Assembly: GCF_022458985.1 (NCBI RefSeq)
Contig: NC_061789.1
Span: forward strand, 21,556,357 to 21,620,356
Direction of reading: 5' to 3'
DNA: 64,000 bases
From: Mugil cephalus
Lineage: Eukaryota > Chordata > Actinopteri > Mugiliformes > Mugilidae
How positions within the stretch are numbered: the first letter of the stretch is position 1; each line of letters starts with the position of its first letter. This document shows positions 1 to 10,626 of the stretch, one piece after another. The notes below the pieces were generated by a model, which was not told the origin of the DNA, made no database searches, and was given only the letters and a program-made list of their open reading frames with translations. The translations under genes were made by a program, and so were the position numbers.

Positions 1-120
1 GGTATAAGGCATGGTGGAGGTTGTTTTATAGGTGTCCATGGTGTACCCCAACTCTCACCTGATGACAGCTGGGATAGGCTCCAGCAACCCTAGTGAGGAT
101 AAGCGATAGAAAATACAGAT
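1..120 (+). repeat. 3' tail of a teleost tRNA-headed dispersed repeat (family A)
   Basis: The stretch reads like the end of a common teleost repeat: a 'gtgtacccc' block, then 'gatgacagctgggataggct', then 'gaggataagcg'. The reverse complement of the same tail occurs at about 10351-10450, and other parts of the family lie at 9978-10232 and 23341-23490. It is truncated by the window edge. Family assignment is from memory of teleost repeats, not a search. Confidence 0.65.
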
Positions 121-327
121 AAAGTGAGTAGTGGTTAAACAGTGCATAAATAATAAGCAGAAGCTACCTAATCGTACTACACTAGTGCAATATTTGGTAC
201 ATAATACTGTGCAAACAGATTATTTGAAGGGTGTGTGTGCACAACAGTCCCATTGTGCAGTGTTGATGTGTAACAGTCTTTAGACAAAGGGGAATGAGAT
301 GAGGAACTGGAGTGTTCACGAGGGAGT

Positions 328-354
328 GGGGGGGGGGGGGGGGGGGGGGGGGGG
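328..354. repeat. Poly-G tract, 27 bases
   Basis: Uninterrupted run of 27 G. It can form G-quadruplexes and is prone to length error in sequencing. It follows directly after the LINE remnant on the minus strand. Confidence 0.95.
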
Positions 355-379
355 AGCACAGTTCAGTATGGTCACAGCT

Positions 380-655
380 GCTGGCCGGTTTTCATTACCC
401 GCTCCCATACCAGACTGTGACACAGTTGGTTAGGATGCTCTCGACCACGCAAAAACATGGTAAAAGTTCATCACGATGGCTGAAAACAGATGGTTCTTCT
501 TCTGTGTCCACAGGACGAAGACGCGTTGGTGAGCCTTCTTTACCAAACTGGAGGTGTTGGCAATCCAGGACATGTCCTCCGAGATGTGGGTCCCCAGGAA
601 CTTGAAAATTGGAGACAGGCTCAACAGCCATCCCGTTGATTTAGATGAGGTCATG
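380..655 (-). pseudogene. LINE reverse-transcriptase remnant (frameshifted)
   Basis: On the minus strand, fragments in two or three frames read in order like the C-terminal part of a fish non-LTR reverse transcriptase. FKFLGTHISEDMSW is followed by NTSSLVKKAHQR, and in a shifted frame by ESILTNCVTVWYGS. These match the usual 'FKFLGvhIseDLsW ... NTSSLVKKAqQRL ... IESiLT..itvWYG' signature. Frameshifts occur near the NF/FKFLG junction and before the IESIL segment, so no functional protein can be made. No catalytic FADD motif is present because the fragment begins downstream of it. It is an old, 5'-truncated LINE copy; the exact clade (L2, Rex or CR1 type) cannot be told from this piece. Confidence 0.75.
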
Positions 656-936
656 CATAGGGTATCATTTAAAAATTCTTGATACCAGCACCGATACCAG
701 TACCCTTAAAATGATACCGATACCATTCGATTCTTTTCTTTTTTTTTTTTTTACTTCATTCATTAAACATGTGAATAGAAGGCAATCAATTGTTTAAATG
801 TCCCAACTCCTCCCCATTCAAAAGACTTTTACTCAAAAACACTTTGAAAGTGTTCAAATTACTGAATTTTTTTATTGTATAACTGTACATGTCTTTACAA
901 TAAAGTATGATTTGGGCTGTGGAGGATATCGACTGT
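655..936. repeat. Probable hAT-derived remnant rich in 'gatacc' motifs
   Basis: The part at 660-735 repeats 'gataccgatacc' words in the same style as the interior right end of the well-defined hAT element at 35774-36588, which carries 'ggtatcggg' and 'ggtatcaaa'. No terminal repeats or target-site duplication could be found here. It is followed directly by the hairpin at 937-997, which may belong to it. Confidence 0.35.
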
Positions 937-997
937 GGAGGATATCGGTTCATGGTTGAACCGAGGATATCGGTTCAACCATGAACCGATATCCTCC
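937..997. repeat. Perfect inverted repeat (26-bp arms, 9-bp loop)
   Basis: Bases 937-962 are the exact reverse complement of 972-997, separated by 963-971. The left arm begins ggaggatatcgg and the right arm ends ccgatatcctcc. A direct partial copy of the arm start lies just upstream at 921-931. No mismatch is present in the 26 paired positions. Confidence 0.95.
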
Positions 998-3024
998 TTT
1001 CATCCAGATGCTATAGCTAGATGTTTGTTTTGTTTTGTTTATAGCTGATTAATTGTTTGTCCCATCTGTTACAGCACCATATCATTCTTTGAAATATAGA
1101 GTGCTATAATGGTGTTGTTGTTAGCCTGGCTTCAACCTTTTCTCTCGCTTCCCTGACTCGTAATGGGTCAATGAATCATATGTGTTGGCTTCACCTATTC
1201 TTTTGTTATATACAGTGAATCCCTGTCAATGCCGCTTGAGTGGCACTCAAAAGACCACTCTGCAGCAATAAAGTTGTAGGTTTCGTCACTCGTAGTGTGA
1301 ACGCACAGTGACGGTTGATGATTTGAATGCCAAGCATTTTGTGTACTGGACCTTACATATTGTAACCACAAGTTCAAATGTTTGAAGGAAACAATTACAA
1401 CTAATCTTTAGTCTATCTATCTAATCTATGTGATTTGTTGATACAATAAAACTCTTATGAAACTGAAAATGGTGATACATTGGACTTGTCTGCATTAGAG
1501 GTGTGCAAACCAACCAGTATTTGTATATGTTGAGGGGAAAAAAATATTGAACCCCCAGTTGCTCCCATTGCATGGGAAAATGCACTATATAAAAGCGAGA
1601 CCATTTACCATTACATTACAATAGTCTGAATTACTGAACTAACACTAACACATGAATGCTAACATAAGAGAACCTGACTGCAGACGTCTCAACACTAATG
1701 TAACGTAATGGAAAGTTATATGCTGTCTCTACCCAGTTAAGGTAAAAAAAAAAATTCTATTCAACAAAACTAGTGATGCAGTTAAGCTGTGTTTCGTCAA
1801 GTCAGAGACTCCATTATGGAGCAGAAACTTTTCACCCTGATTCCTGAACGTCACTCAAGTCGGGGCAGTTGCACAAATATTCAGCGAGGGCATGTTTGTG
1901 CGAAAAAACACTTCTTTGTGCCTTTCCGAATACCGTATATGTGTGTGTGTATATATGCAGAAACACTTCAACCTGTCCACCATGAGGAGACTGTTTATGC
2001 ATGTCAGACTGAAAAATCTTGCTACGTTTCCAATACAAAACAACAAACCATTGTCTTGGTATGTTCAGAAGGGCAGGAAGGTAAGATGTTGGCAGCCACC
2101 CAGAGCACAGTCAGTTATAGAATGTGTTGGACCTCGTGTCTAATTCTGGTTTTGTTCTTAGCACATTACATGAAGGAACAGGCAACAGACGCTACCCTGA
2201 GACTAAAGAGTAACACTAGGAAATGGAAAGTGGGCAGAGAAGGGAGTGGTTTTCAGCCAAGACATTTATTGCACACGTGGCCAAAAGATCAAGAACACAA
2301 TGGAGAAAACTATAGCTGCAACAACAGGTAGCAATGGCAGTCTCAATCATTAACTATGGAAAATATGGACACAGGTGAGGAAATCACTGTGTGATTTGTC
2401 CACATTCACCAAAAATTCTCTGTTGTTAACACCTCTGTTTATTGCTCTACAAAGGCAAATAATTGTCCCCCTGTGTTAAAGATCGATTCAAGAAGCTATC
2501 AATGGAAGTCAGACTGTACCTGCTATGGACACACTGATGTGGTTGGGAAGATTTAATTTTACTTCACTTATCAGTTTAACTCAGTGTGTGCCTTAAAGTT
2601 GGACAGCAAAATCCCCCATCAAATTGTGGCTTGAAGCAATGCGGTAATCAATGTGCAGCATATTCAATAAGCAGTAAATGTTTCCTGCTGCCAGGGATAT
2701 GTTCTAATTTTACCCATACATATAAACAGTGTGTGTATATGTGTATGTGTATTGTATGCTCACAATGTGTGTGGAGGCCCTACAAGGCTGGGAGAAGCCC
2801 AGCGGCAGAATCTAGACCGACCCTTATCACTTCTCTGTTACCATCCAGTTACAGCTCTTTGTAGTAGAAGCTATTCTTAGCACTCCTGGGCTCATTGCTG
2901 GAGTCCGATTGAACTGAAGCTTGTAGAGCCACCGCACATCTGTGGTCACTTGATGGGGCTAGCACCAAAACTAACACCTGCCCTCTGCTTCAGGATATCA
3001 TTATCCTCTCTTTATTTATTTCTT
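998..3024. other. Gene-poor stretch, no feature recognised
   Basis: Open frames here, the longest being 180 codons at 1789-2331, show no domain, no codon bias and no splice partners. Short poly-A and TG-rich runs only. Confidence 0.5.
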
Positions 3025-3410
3025 TCTCTGATGTTTATTTCTCTGTCCTGTAGCCAGAGAAAGGGGTCAATAGTAAGAAGTAAGCAAAGCAATTATGTTT
3101 TATGGCCCTACACGTTTATTTATATTTTTTATTATTCATTTTCAATCTCCCATGTAACATGCATCAACAAAATTTTGTATTTGTATCACAATAAGATTCC
3201 ATGCTTTGGTCATTTGATGTATGTATCTATGACAGATGTATATTTATCTCGTTCCTCCTGCTGCTCTGTTCTCCTTCTCTCCACTCTATTTTTCTGTTAC
3301 AGGCTGGCCTTAGGCTGATGTGTCCCTCAATAAGAGCTGGATTCTGCTCAGAGTTTCTTTATGTTAAAGGGGAGTTTTTCCATGCCACCATCGCCTTAAA
3401 AAAAGTCTTC
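3025..3410 (+). repeat. SINE-like teleost repeat, copy 1 (family B)
   Basis: It carries a core 'gtatctatgacagatgtata', followed by pyrimidine-rich DNA, 'ggctgatgtgtccctc', 'gctggattctgctcagagtt' and 'gggagtttttcc'. The same ordered blocks occur in reverse orientation at 33357-33717. About 31 bases around the core are identical between the two copies. The 3' AATTG tail seen in copy 2 is missing here. Confidence 0.75.
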
Positions 3411-4432
3411 ATAAATAAGTGCCTCGAAGGTTATAAGACTAAATGAGTTAATTAAAATGGATAAACTTATTAAGGTCTTGTCATGTCATGCATCAGCTGT
3501 AACCATCCGATACCATTGGAACCATCATCTATGACTGCCAAGATATCTACAGTGGCTACAAATCCTCCCAATGACAAATCATGAATCAAATATCCTCAGC
3601 TTTAGCTTCCAATGAAAGAAATGGATAAATACCAGCTTAAGAACACAATACATGACACAGGCGCAGGTTTTGTTAGCCCTCGAAACTGCAGGTTCTCACA
3701 TGAACTATTACCAAACACATACAGAAAAAAATATTTGACACCTTTGTGGAATTCCTCTTGACAAAACACTGGATGCCACATAGTTTTCTACACTAACATA
3801 CAGTACTCGGAATGAAATTCAGAAAGAACTGACTGCTTTCAGATTTTTCTGATAAGCTTTCAAAAGTACCCTGTACTGCATACATATGGGGGTCATATAC
3901 TGTAAATATGTAACAAATGAAATGCAAACACCAAATGAAACATTTACCCTGCTAATAGTAGGAGCACTGAGAGAGCAGAAGATACTTAATGTATGACAAA
4001 ATCATACTAACCTCTATTTTGTATGCATTGGAGCACCTGCACCCCCTGTTAATGTTTGCAAATGACCACTAAAGACAACATACAGTGAGACACCACTAAT
4101 ATCTAGAGTGCACCTGTATGCATAGACCAGATGCTCCACCAAGAGGTGGGCAAATCTCTTGCATCACTGAAGCAGATGTGGTAGTAATGAATATGCTTGT
4201 CTAGTTAGGGATTTAAATAACAATGGGCACATTTATGAGCCACACTCTGTGCAGTGTAATACAAGATGCTCAGAGGACAAGGTCCCACATGTTGCTGTCT
4301 CTGTTGCGTGATGCTGCTCAAGTAGGTTTAATTAGGGTCCAAAACGCTCCAGGGCAATTTACAAACTAACAAATTCTTATGTATTCAGTGTACACGATCC
4401 ACATTCATTTACAGCTTCCTATGAAAGCATTT

Positions 4433-4438
<6 letters not shown>
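3411..4438. other. Gene-poor stretch, no feature recognised
   Basis: AT-rich DNA with no coding frame, splice pattern or repeat that I can name. Confidence 0.5.

Positions 4439-4478
<40 letters not shown>
4439..4478. repeat. (TA)n microsatellite
   Basis: About 40 bases of alternating TA. Confidence 0.95.
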
Positions 4479-4571
4479 CATAATAGAAATATAATAATAA
4501 TACAATACAAAAACTTTCATAAATCTGTGTTAGTAATTCAGTTTTTTGCACAGATGGGATGGGGGGTGGGG

Positions 4572-4576
4572 AGTGT

Positions 4577-4607
<31 letters not shown>

Positions 4608-4611
4608 GGGG
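4572..4611. repeat. (GT)n followed by a 21-base poly-G tract
   Basis: GT repeat at about 4572-4590 running straight into 21 G at 4591-4611. A second possible G-quadruplex site in the first 5 kb. Confidence 0.9.
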
Positions 4612-5229
4612 CGTTTGTTTGCCCATTTATTTGTTTAGTTTAACTGAGCTGAGTACATTTCAAAATGACGTTAAATCCCACCTTTCTGCATCATAGCCCA
4701 TTATTCTTTAATTTTTAAGAAAATTATTCTTCAGAAAAACAGTCCTTTATTCAGTCATTAAATAAACAAACAATCCTGCTGTTGTGGTATTTCACAAACC
4801 TGAGCCAAGTGTAAACTGTCACAACTGCTCCGTGATGGACTTATACTCACTATTTGTGCAGTTCCTCAACACAAACATACTTGTTGGTCAGACGCACCGG
4901 GCAGACGACCAAGTGCTGATTCCAGATAGAGGATGGTTCAGATAACATGGCATTGGAACAGGAAAGATAAGTGGCCCTAACAGCAGTTACCAGAAAAGTA
5001 AAACAAAGAAATGCATGCATCCCAACATGCGCCAGATCGCACACCCACATGGCAGCGACCGATTTCACAACTAGGACTAGGAAAGAGTTTCACAGGTATT
5101 TTTGCACAAATCTTTAAGGCACTGCAAACTATAGAAGAGGTTGACATCGCCTCGCCTGAAGCACGTGTGGAAATATCAAACCTAACGAAATAAACGGCAC
5201 ACAAATTACCTTTAACTGCTCGGGATTCC

Positions 5230-5640
5230 GCTTCTTTCACAAATGTGTCCTTGACAGCTGCTCATCATCTGAGCAGCGTACTCAGGTAAAGTGGCTCCGC
5301 TGTAATCCAACTTTGAACACAAATCAACCTGTACCTTTGTCAAGGCGTTCTCCGTCCAGTCAGCGAAACTGTCTAAAGAGAATTAACAACACTGGAGGGA
5401 AGGGTTTCGGCGGAGTGAGCGCGGTAGCTTTTACGTTTACTGGCGCTCCTTGGACCCGTGTGACGTATGAGCTCGAGAGGAGGGGGGCGTCCAGATCCGG
5501 GGCTGCCGGTGATTTTCTTCCTCTGGGCTGTCAGACACTTCTTCAGTGAGCAAACGGAAAAGTGTCTGGTCACGATTCTGCTAGAAGGAAAAGCGCTCAT
5601 GAGACAGGTGTGCAGGTTTAGCGGACGCAAATGTAACTGT
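5230..5640. promoter_or_regulatory. Candidate CpG-richer promoter region
   Basis: Local rise in GC and CpG against AT-rich flanks, especially 5390-5500, with a CRE-like 'tgacgtat' near 5461. On the minus strand a good donor (AAAG before GTAATT, exon edge 5210) would end a first exon transcribed leftwards. A candidate second exon at 4850-5068 encodes a signal-peptide-like stretch. No gene was recognised, so the promoter call is an inference from base composition. Confidence 0.3.
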
Positions 5641-5650
5641 AAGGACTGTT

Positions 5651-5677
5651 AGGTCGCAGGTTCGAGTCCCGCTCCAA
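5651..5677 (+). repeat. tRNA-like B-box fragment
   Basis: 'ggtcgcaggttcgagtcccg' has a perfect pol III B-box (GGTTCGAGTCC) and looks like the T-arm of a tRNA. No matching acceptor stem, anticodon arm or clean A-box could be built upstream, so this is a tRNA or SINE-head remnant, not a working tRNA gene. Confidence 0.5.
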
Positions 5678-5679
5678 TT

Positions 5680-7635
5680 ATTAACATTAATCTGGAACAT
5701 ATAACAACATAAGAATAAAAAACAAACTCAGAACAATATCATGTCAAACACAGTCTCATCTATTTCCACAAATAAATAGTTTTATAATATTGTTTTATTT
5801 TTTGTAATAATCAAATAAAAGAATAATTCAAACTGATTCTCACTTCTTGGATGGGTATAATATAAATTTCTTGTATTAACGTACTGTAGTAGTAGTGTTG
5901 CCCGTCTTTTTCATGTTATTTTAATTATTAACTCCAGTGCAGGAACAAGACCACTCCTCATATTGTTATATTGCCCACACTTTGCAATAAAGGTGTCTCA
6001 TCCTTCTCTCTTTGTTTGCCTCAGCTCTCATCCCCACCTTCCTCATCTCTCTTTTTTCTTTCTTTCTCATCTTCCATCTTTCATTCCAGGAACCATGGAG
6101 ACATCCACCCCATCTCATATTCACCAAGAAACTTGGGTCAATTAAGCTGGCTTTTAAGTTTTTGGAAGTACAGTTTTATCAATTTACTCAGGCTCGATAA
6201 AATAATACAAGAGGATCCACATCTATTTGACATACAGTAACGGGCACATCCTCCACAGATTAAAATTAGAATAAAATTAGAGGCCTTGTTTTCATTTGTA
6301 AATTGTGTTGGGTATTCTTCTGATATTACAATAATATTTTGTGACTGATTTGTGTGTTGTTTCTGAGCACTTCAAACTTCACTCCAGTTTCATAAATACT
6401 TTATTGGCTCTGTGAACTTTGTCCTGCTCCCTCTGGATGTGCTCTCATCTGTTGTTTCGCAAAACTGGTGTATGTCTTTATTCTTGGCAAGGCCATTTCA
6501 TTTGCTATACTGAGCAGAATAAATGCTTATGCTAAGGGGATTTGGGGCAGGAATAATTCCTTGCTGCAAAAGAATGAAGGTTAACTATGGTGAGATCACT
6601 ACTACTGAAATGTCAAGCTGAAATAATCAGTGATTACTTTAGTGATATTCATCTTGAATGTTTTAAGCAAGGAATCTATCGCTTACAGAATGGAATGTTT
6701 CGCAGAGTGAGGTGAAATGATTGTGTTCCCCATAGAATTAAACTGAACACTGTTAGCAGTCTCAGAGTTTATGTCTGGGGAATATCCTGGACTCTTAACT
6801 TACTTATCAATCACATTGATTTTGACTGCAAATCCCATTGTGAACATTCTCAGTTTCAATTAAGTTAAAAGGCTAGACTCTATATGCTTTTGCAATGAAT
6901 CCCTGAACAAAACATGTGTTTCTTCTTGCAAAATAGACACAAAGTTAACATGAACTTTGCCCATAAATAAGGTTCAAAGACCTTCTGCACGAGTCACCAA
7001 GCTTGACACAGCCAAAGTAAGGATCTATTTTATACGTCAAAAATAATATAATAAAGCACAGTTTTCTGCCATTTGTAATATATAGAATGTCTTGTGACTT
7101 GTCTTGTTGGATTCACTATTCATTGTTTCCTTCTTCATATTACATTTAAATTAGACCTATTAACCATTTCACCTATGTTGGGTTTATTCATTAGTTTATT
7201 TAGTTTTTATGCACTGTACTGATAAAAACTACTTTTTCATCTGTGTGCTGCAATAGTTGCAGTGCTTTGAGCTGGATAAGAAATGTTGAGATGGAGCTTC
7301 TGTAACTACTCTTCTCTTCACATGAGAAACAAGATATGCAAGAATAAGACCTGACTGTTGATGTTAAAACTGCCTCAAGCTTTCTAAGGCTGCACTGTCA
7401 CACAAATTAGTGTGATAATGTCCAGCAGCCAGGCATTGTTGCCTCTATACTGAAGAGTTTCTGAATCAGATGCACCCCCACCCCTCACCGCCATATTATG
7501 AGACACATATAACACAGATGAATTAGCCTGGTGTATTTATAGGACCTATCGAATACTTAAATATAAAGGCAATTTGCTTATTTGACCATGACATCTGTAT
7601 CTTTTTATACAGAGCCCCTCATTTTGCTGTAAAAC
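5680..7635. other. Gene-poor stretch, no feature recognised
   Basis: AT-rich, with a pyrimidine-rich run at about 6003-6090. No coding signal. Confidence 0.5.
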
Positions 7636-7664
7636 ATACACACACACACATGCACACATCCACA

Positions 7665-7747
<83 letters not shown>

Positions 7748-8106
7748 TCTTGTATGGCCATCTTTGACATAATGCGTTCCCTAGCCCTTACCCTAACCTT
7801 CAACATCTCAACTAAATGCCTAACCCTAACCCCAACCCCAACCCTAACCATCTGAACTAAATGCCTAACCCTAACACTAACCATAACATAATTGTAAGCT
7901 TTACCCTGAAACTGAGTTTTAAACTTGAAAACAGACAAAAAGTGAGGCCAAAAAAGTGAGGACCGGGCAAAATGTCCTCACTTTACACAAATGTCCTCAG
8001 TCTAATGGTATAAAACTTAAAGTGGTACTCAGAAAGATAGCTGTACAAGTACACACACACGCACACACACACACACACACACGTACACACACACGCACAC
8101 ACATAC
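7636..8106. repeat. (CA)n microsatellites flanking degenerate telomere-like (TAACCC)n
   Basis: A long CA tract at 7670-7746 is followed by imperfect 'ccctaaccctaacc' units at 7780-7890, in which 'aactaaatgcctaacccta' occurs twice. 'gtgaggaccgggcaaaatgt' and 'ctcactttacacaaatgtcc' come next, then a second CA tract at about 8050-8104. The whole resembles a known teleost repeat in which CA runs flank CCTAACC-like DNA. It is interstitial, not a chromosome end. Confidence 0.75.
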
Positions 8107-9977
8107 ACTTGTTTGATAATATGACATATTCTTTAAGACAGACCCTCAGGCAAAAATGAAAATTAGATATGTTATGGAATGAAAATAGAAAAAGCCTTAT
8201 ACTATTAACCAGATGACAGAGAAAGTATTTGTGTTTGTGTGAATGTGCGCAGGCAGGGAGGCAGTCCCCACACCATGCAATAGAGGGAGCCACTGCAGAG
8301 ATCCAACACAGTGCAGAACACAGCTCTACATTAAATATTAAAATTTGACTCATGTGTGAAGGTTTTGTTTTGATTTCATCCTTTAAAATCCCTTTCTCTT
8401 TCAGCTGTCTCTGTAGGGCTGCAGTCAAAATTCCTTTTGTTGCATCGCAGGACACAAATTTGTGCTCAGCTTTATGCAAAATAAAAATTGAAAGAAAGAT
8501 TAATCTCTCTGCAAAAGGCAACGTTAACACTGTATGCATAGCCCAGACAGCAGCTTTATGGTTGTATGTCTACAGCAACTATGCTAACACTCCTATCTAA
8601 CAATAAAAATGGCTTTACAGTCTTGTCAAGGAATTTGTTTACATCTGAATAGAGTATTGATTGCATGCAGTGTTTGCCAGCAGGCACACTGAAACCAAGA
8701 TAAGCCCATGTTTAGACATGGGGTATAAAACAGTACTGAAACTTTGCCTGTACAGTGTTTGGAACAGTGAAGTGAAAAAGGCAAGCCAGCAAGGTGACAG
8801 AGGGAATTGACAGGTTAGAGAGTGTGTTGTGTGTTTGGGTCAGCTGTGGCCTGGCCTATGGTCTGCCTGGCCCTAGGAGACCAGCTTGTTTTTAGAGTCT
8901 GGTCATGCTCTCTCAGTCTGGCCATTCAAACTGGCATTTGTTTGTATCTTATTTTCCAATACCCGACAATGAGATCAGTGTGCTGCAACGGGCAAAAATT
9001 CCTTCATAGTTTTATAGATTTGAACCTGATTGGAGCCTTTTGATGTCATGCCATATTTGTGGACACAATGGTTGACCAAAATGTTTGGGTTTACACTTTG
9101 TGTGTAGGCAAATTACTGTACATATGTGGGCCACATACAATGCTGTCCTATGTGGGGATGTTTCAAGTGTCATTTACTCACTGTTGAAATGACCAACCAT
9201 TCAAGTAGATTATAACTGAGGCGGCATCAATTGGGACTTTGTCAAGGAGTTTACAAGCTTTTACCACATATGTCACAGGTCATCTGGTGACAGCTGATTA
9301 GAGTAAACATACGGTACAGTTCTCAGGAGTCAGTGTTCCAGGCCCTAGACTAAATCAAACAGTACAACAAAACGTTGTAAGTGTTGGAAACAAGAGAGCT
9401 GACAACCAGTCCAATGAAATGCTAATTCAAGTTAAATTCCAAAAGTCTTTTTAAACACCTTATGGATTACCCTGACCCGGATGACTGAGAACCTTCACTC
9501 AAGTCAAATTCTTTTTCCATCTTGATCAAGATAAACCTGATCTTTTTGTTTTGTAGCGAGTTCACTATCTGTATGAGAGAAAGTAAACTCAGTTATTTGA
9601 CTTTGATCAGTCTGACTTATAAACAGAGTTTACAGTGAACTGGTTACAGCACGCAAAGCTTAGAAAGAAACAACAAGACAGAGAAAGGACTCAAACCTGT
9701 AAACCTGAGGCAATATACAGTCGATCTATTTTCGGTTCAAGTATTTCAGCGCTTTCGCTCGTGTGATGATGAGTGTTCCTCAGCCAAAACTCCATCAGTA
9801 GCAACGGCAGGGTGTTCAGAAAGAAGCTGATAGATGAACAGTCTTGTTGAAAGGCTATCAGTTGTGTTGTCACAGCCAGCTGGGGAAGCCCTTTCAGAGA
9901 CTGGAGTGAGTGGTACCTCTCACCAGATGTCAAAGTAAAGAGCTTCTCTGAGATCATGCTGAGCTTATCTCATCAGC
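8107..9977. other. Gene-poor stretch, no feature recognised
   Basis: No coding frame with splice support or domain; no repeat recognised. Confidence 0.5.
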
Positions 9978-10232
9978 CTGTTGCAGGGCTAACACAGAGA
10001 CAAACAACTATTCGCACTCACACACACACACTTAGGGTCAATTTAGAGTCACCAATTAGCCTACCAAGCGTGTCTTTGGAGGTGGGAGGAAACCGGAGTA
10101 CCCAGAGAAAACCCGGAGAACACAGGGAGAACATGCAAACTCCACCCAGAAAGGCCCGAGCTGGACTCAAACCTTCCCAGACCTTGTCACTGGGAGATGT
10201 CAGCACTAACCACCGAGCCGCTGTGTCTCCCC
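9978..10232 (-). repeat. Teleost tRNA-headed dispersed repeat, copy (family A)
   Basis: Contains 'gtgggaggaaaccggagtac', 'agaaaacccggagaacacag' and 'gagaacatgcaaactccacc', and ends with 'accaccgagccgctgtg', the reverse complement of the tRNA-like head 'cacagcggctcggtggt'. A second copy in the same orientation starts about 120 bases further on. Confidence 0.8.
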
Positions 10233-10350
10233 ATGCTCAGCTGATGATTTCATACATTTTCACTCTGCTGTTAAAAATGCAACAATCTTTTAGATTTAGT
10301 AGGTACACTTTTTCTTGCTTAAGTTAAATCTTTCACAGGTAAAATGTCTC

Positions 10351-10626
10351 ATCTAATCTTCTACTACCACTTATCCTCACTAAGGTCACGGCTGTCATTG
10401 GGCGAGAGGCAGGGTACACCCTGGACAGGTCGCAGTCTATCGCAGGGGTAACCCATAGACAAACAACCATTTGCACACACACTCACACCAATCAGCCTAA
10501 TGAGCTTTCTCTGGAGGTGGGAGGAGTATCCAGAGAAAACCCGCGAGGACAGAGGGAGAACATACAAACTCCACCCAGAAACTGGACCTTCTCCCTGGGA
10601 GGCATCAGTGCTAATCACCAAGCCAG
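10351..10626 (-). repeat. Teleost tRNA-headed dispersed repeat, second copy (family A)
   Basis: Same block order as the neighbour at 9978-10232, with a longer tail: 'cacttatcctcac', 'ggtacaccctggacaggtcg', 'ggtgggagga' and 'gagaacatacaaactccacc'. It is diverged from the first copy, so the pair probably reflects two insertions and not a recent tandem duplication. Confidence 0.8.

Noticed and set aside
1789-2331. 180-codon open frame on the plus strand
   Set aside because: No ATG at its stated start, no domain, low-complexity stretches, no splice or promoter support.
5590-5680. Functional tRNA gene
   Set aside because: Only the B-box and T-arm are convincing; no acceptor stem or anticodon arm can be folded.
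7780-7890. True telomere
   Set aside because: Units are degenerate and flanked on both sides by ordinary unique and CA-repeat DNA.
7546-8539. Two minus-strand frames (130 and 180 codons) in 7.5-8.5 kb
   Set aside because: Their long runs of Cys-Val come from the CA tracts; the rest has no domain.
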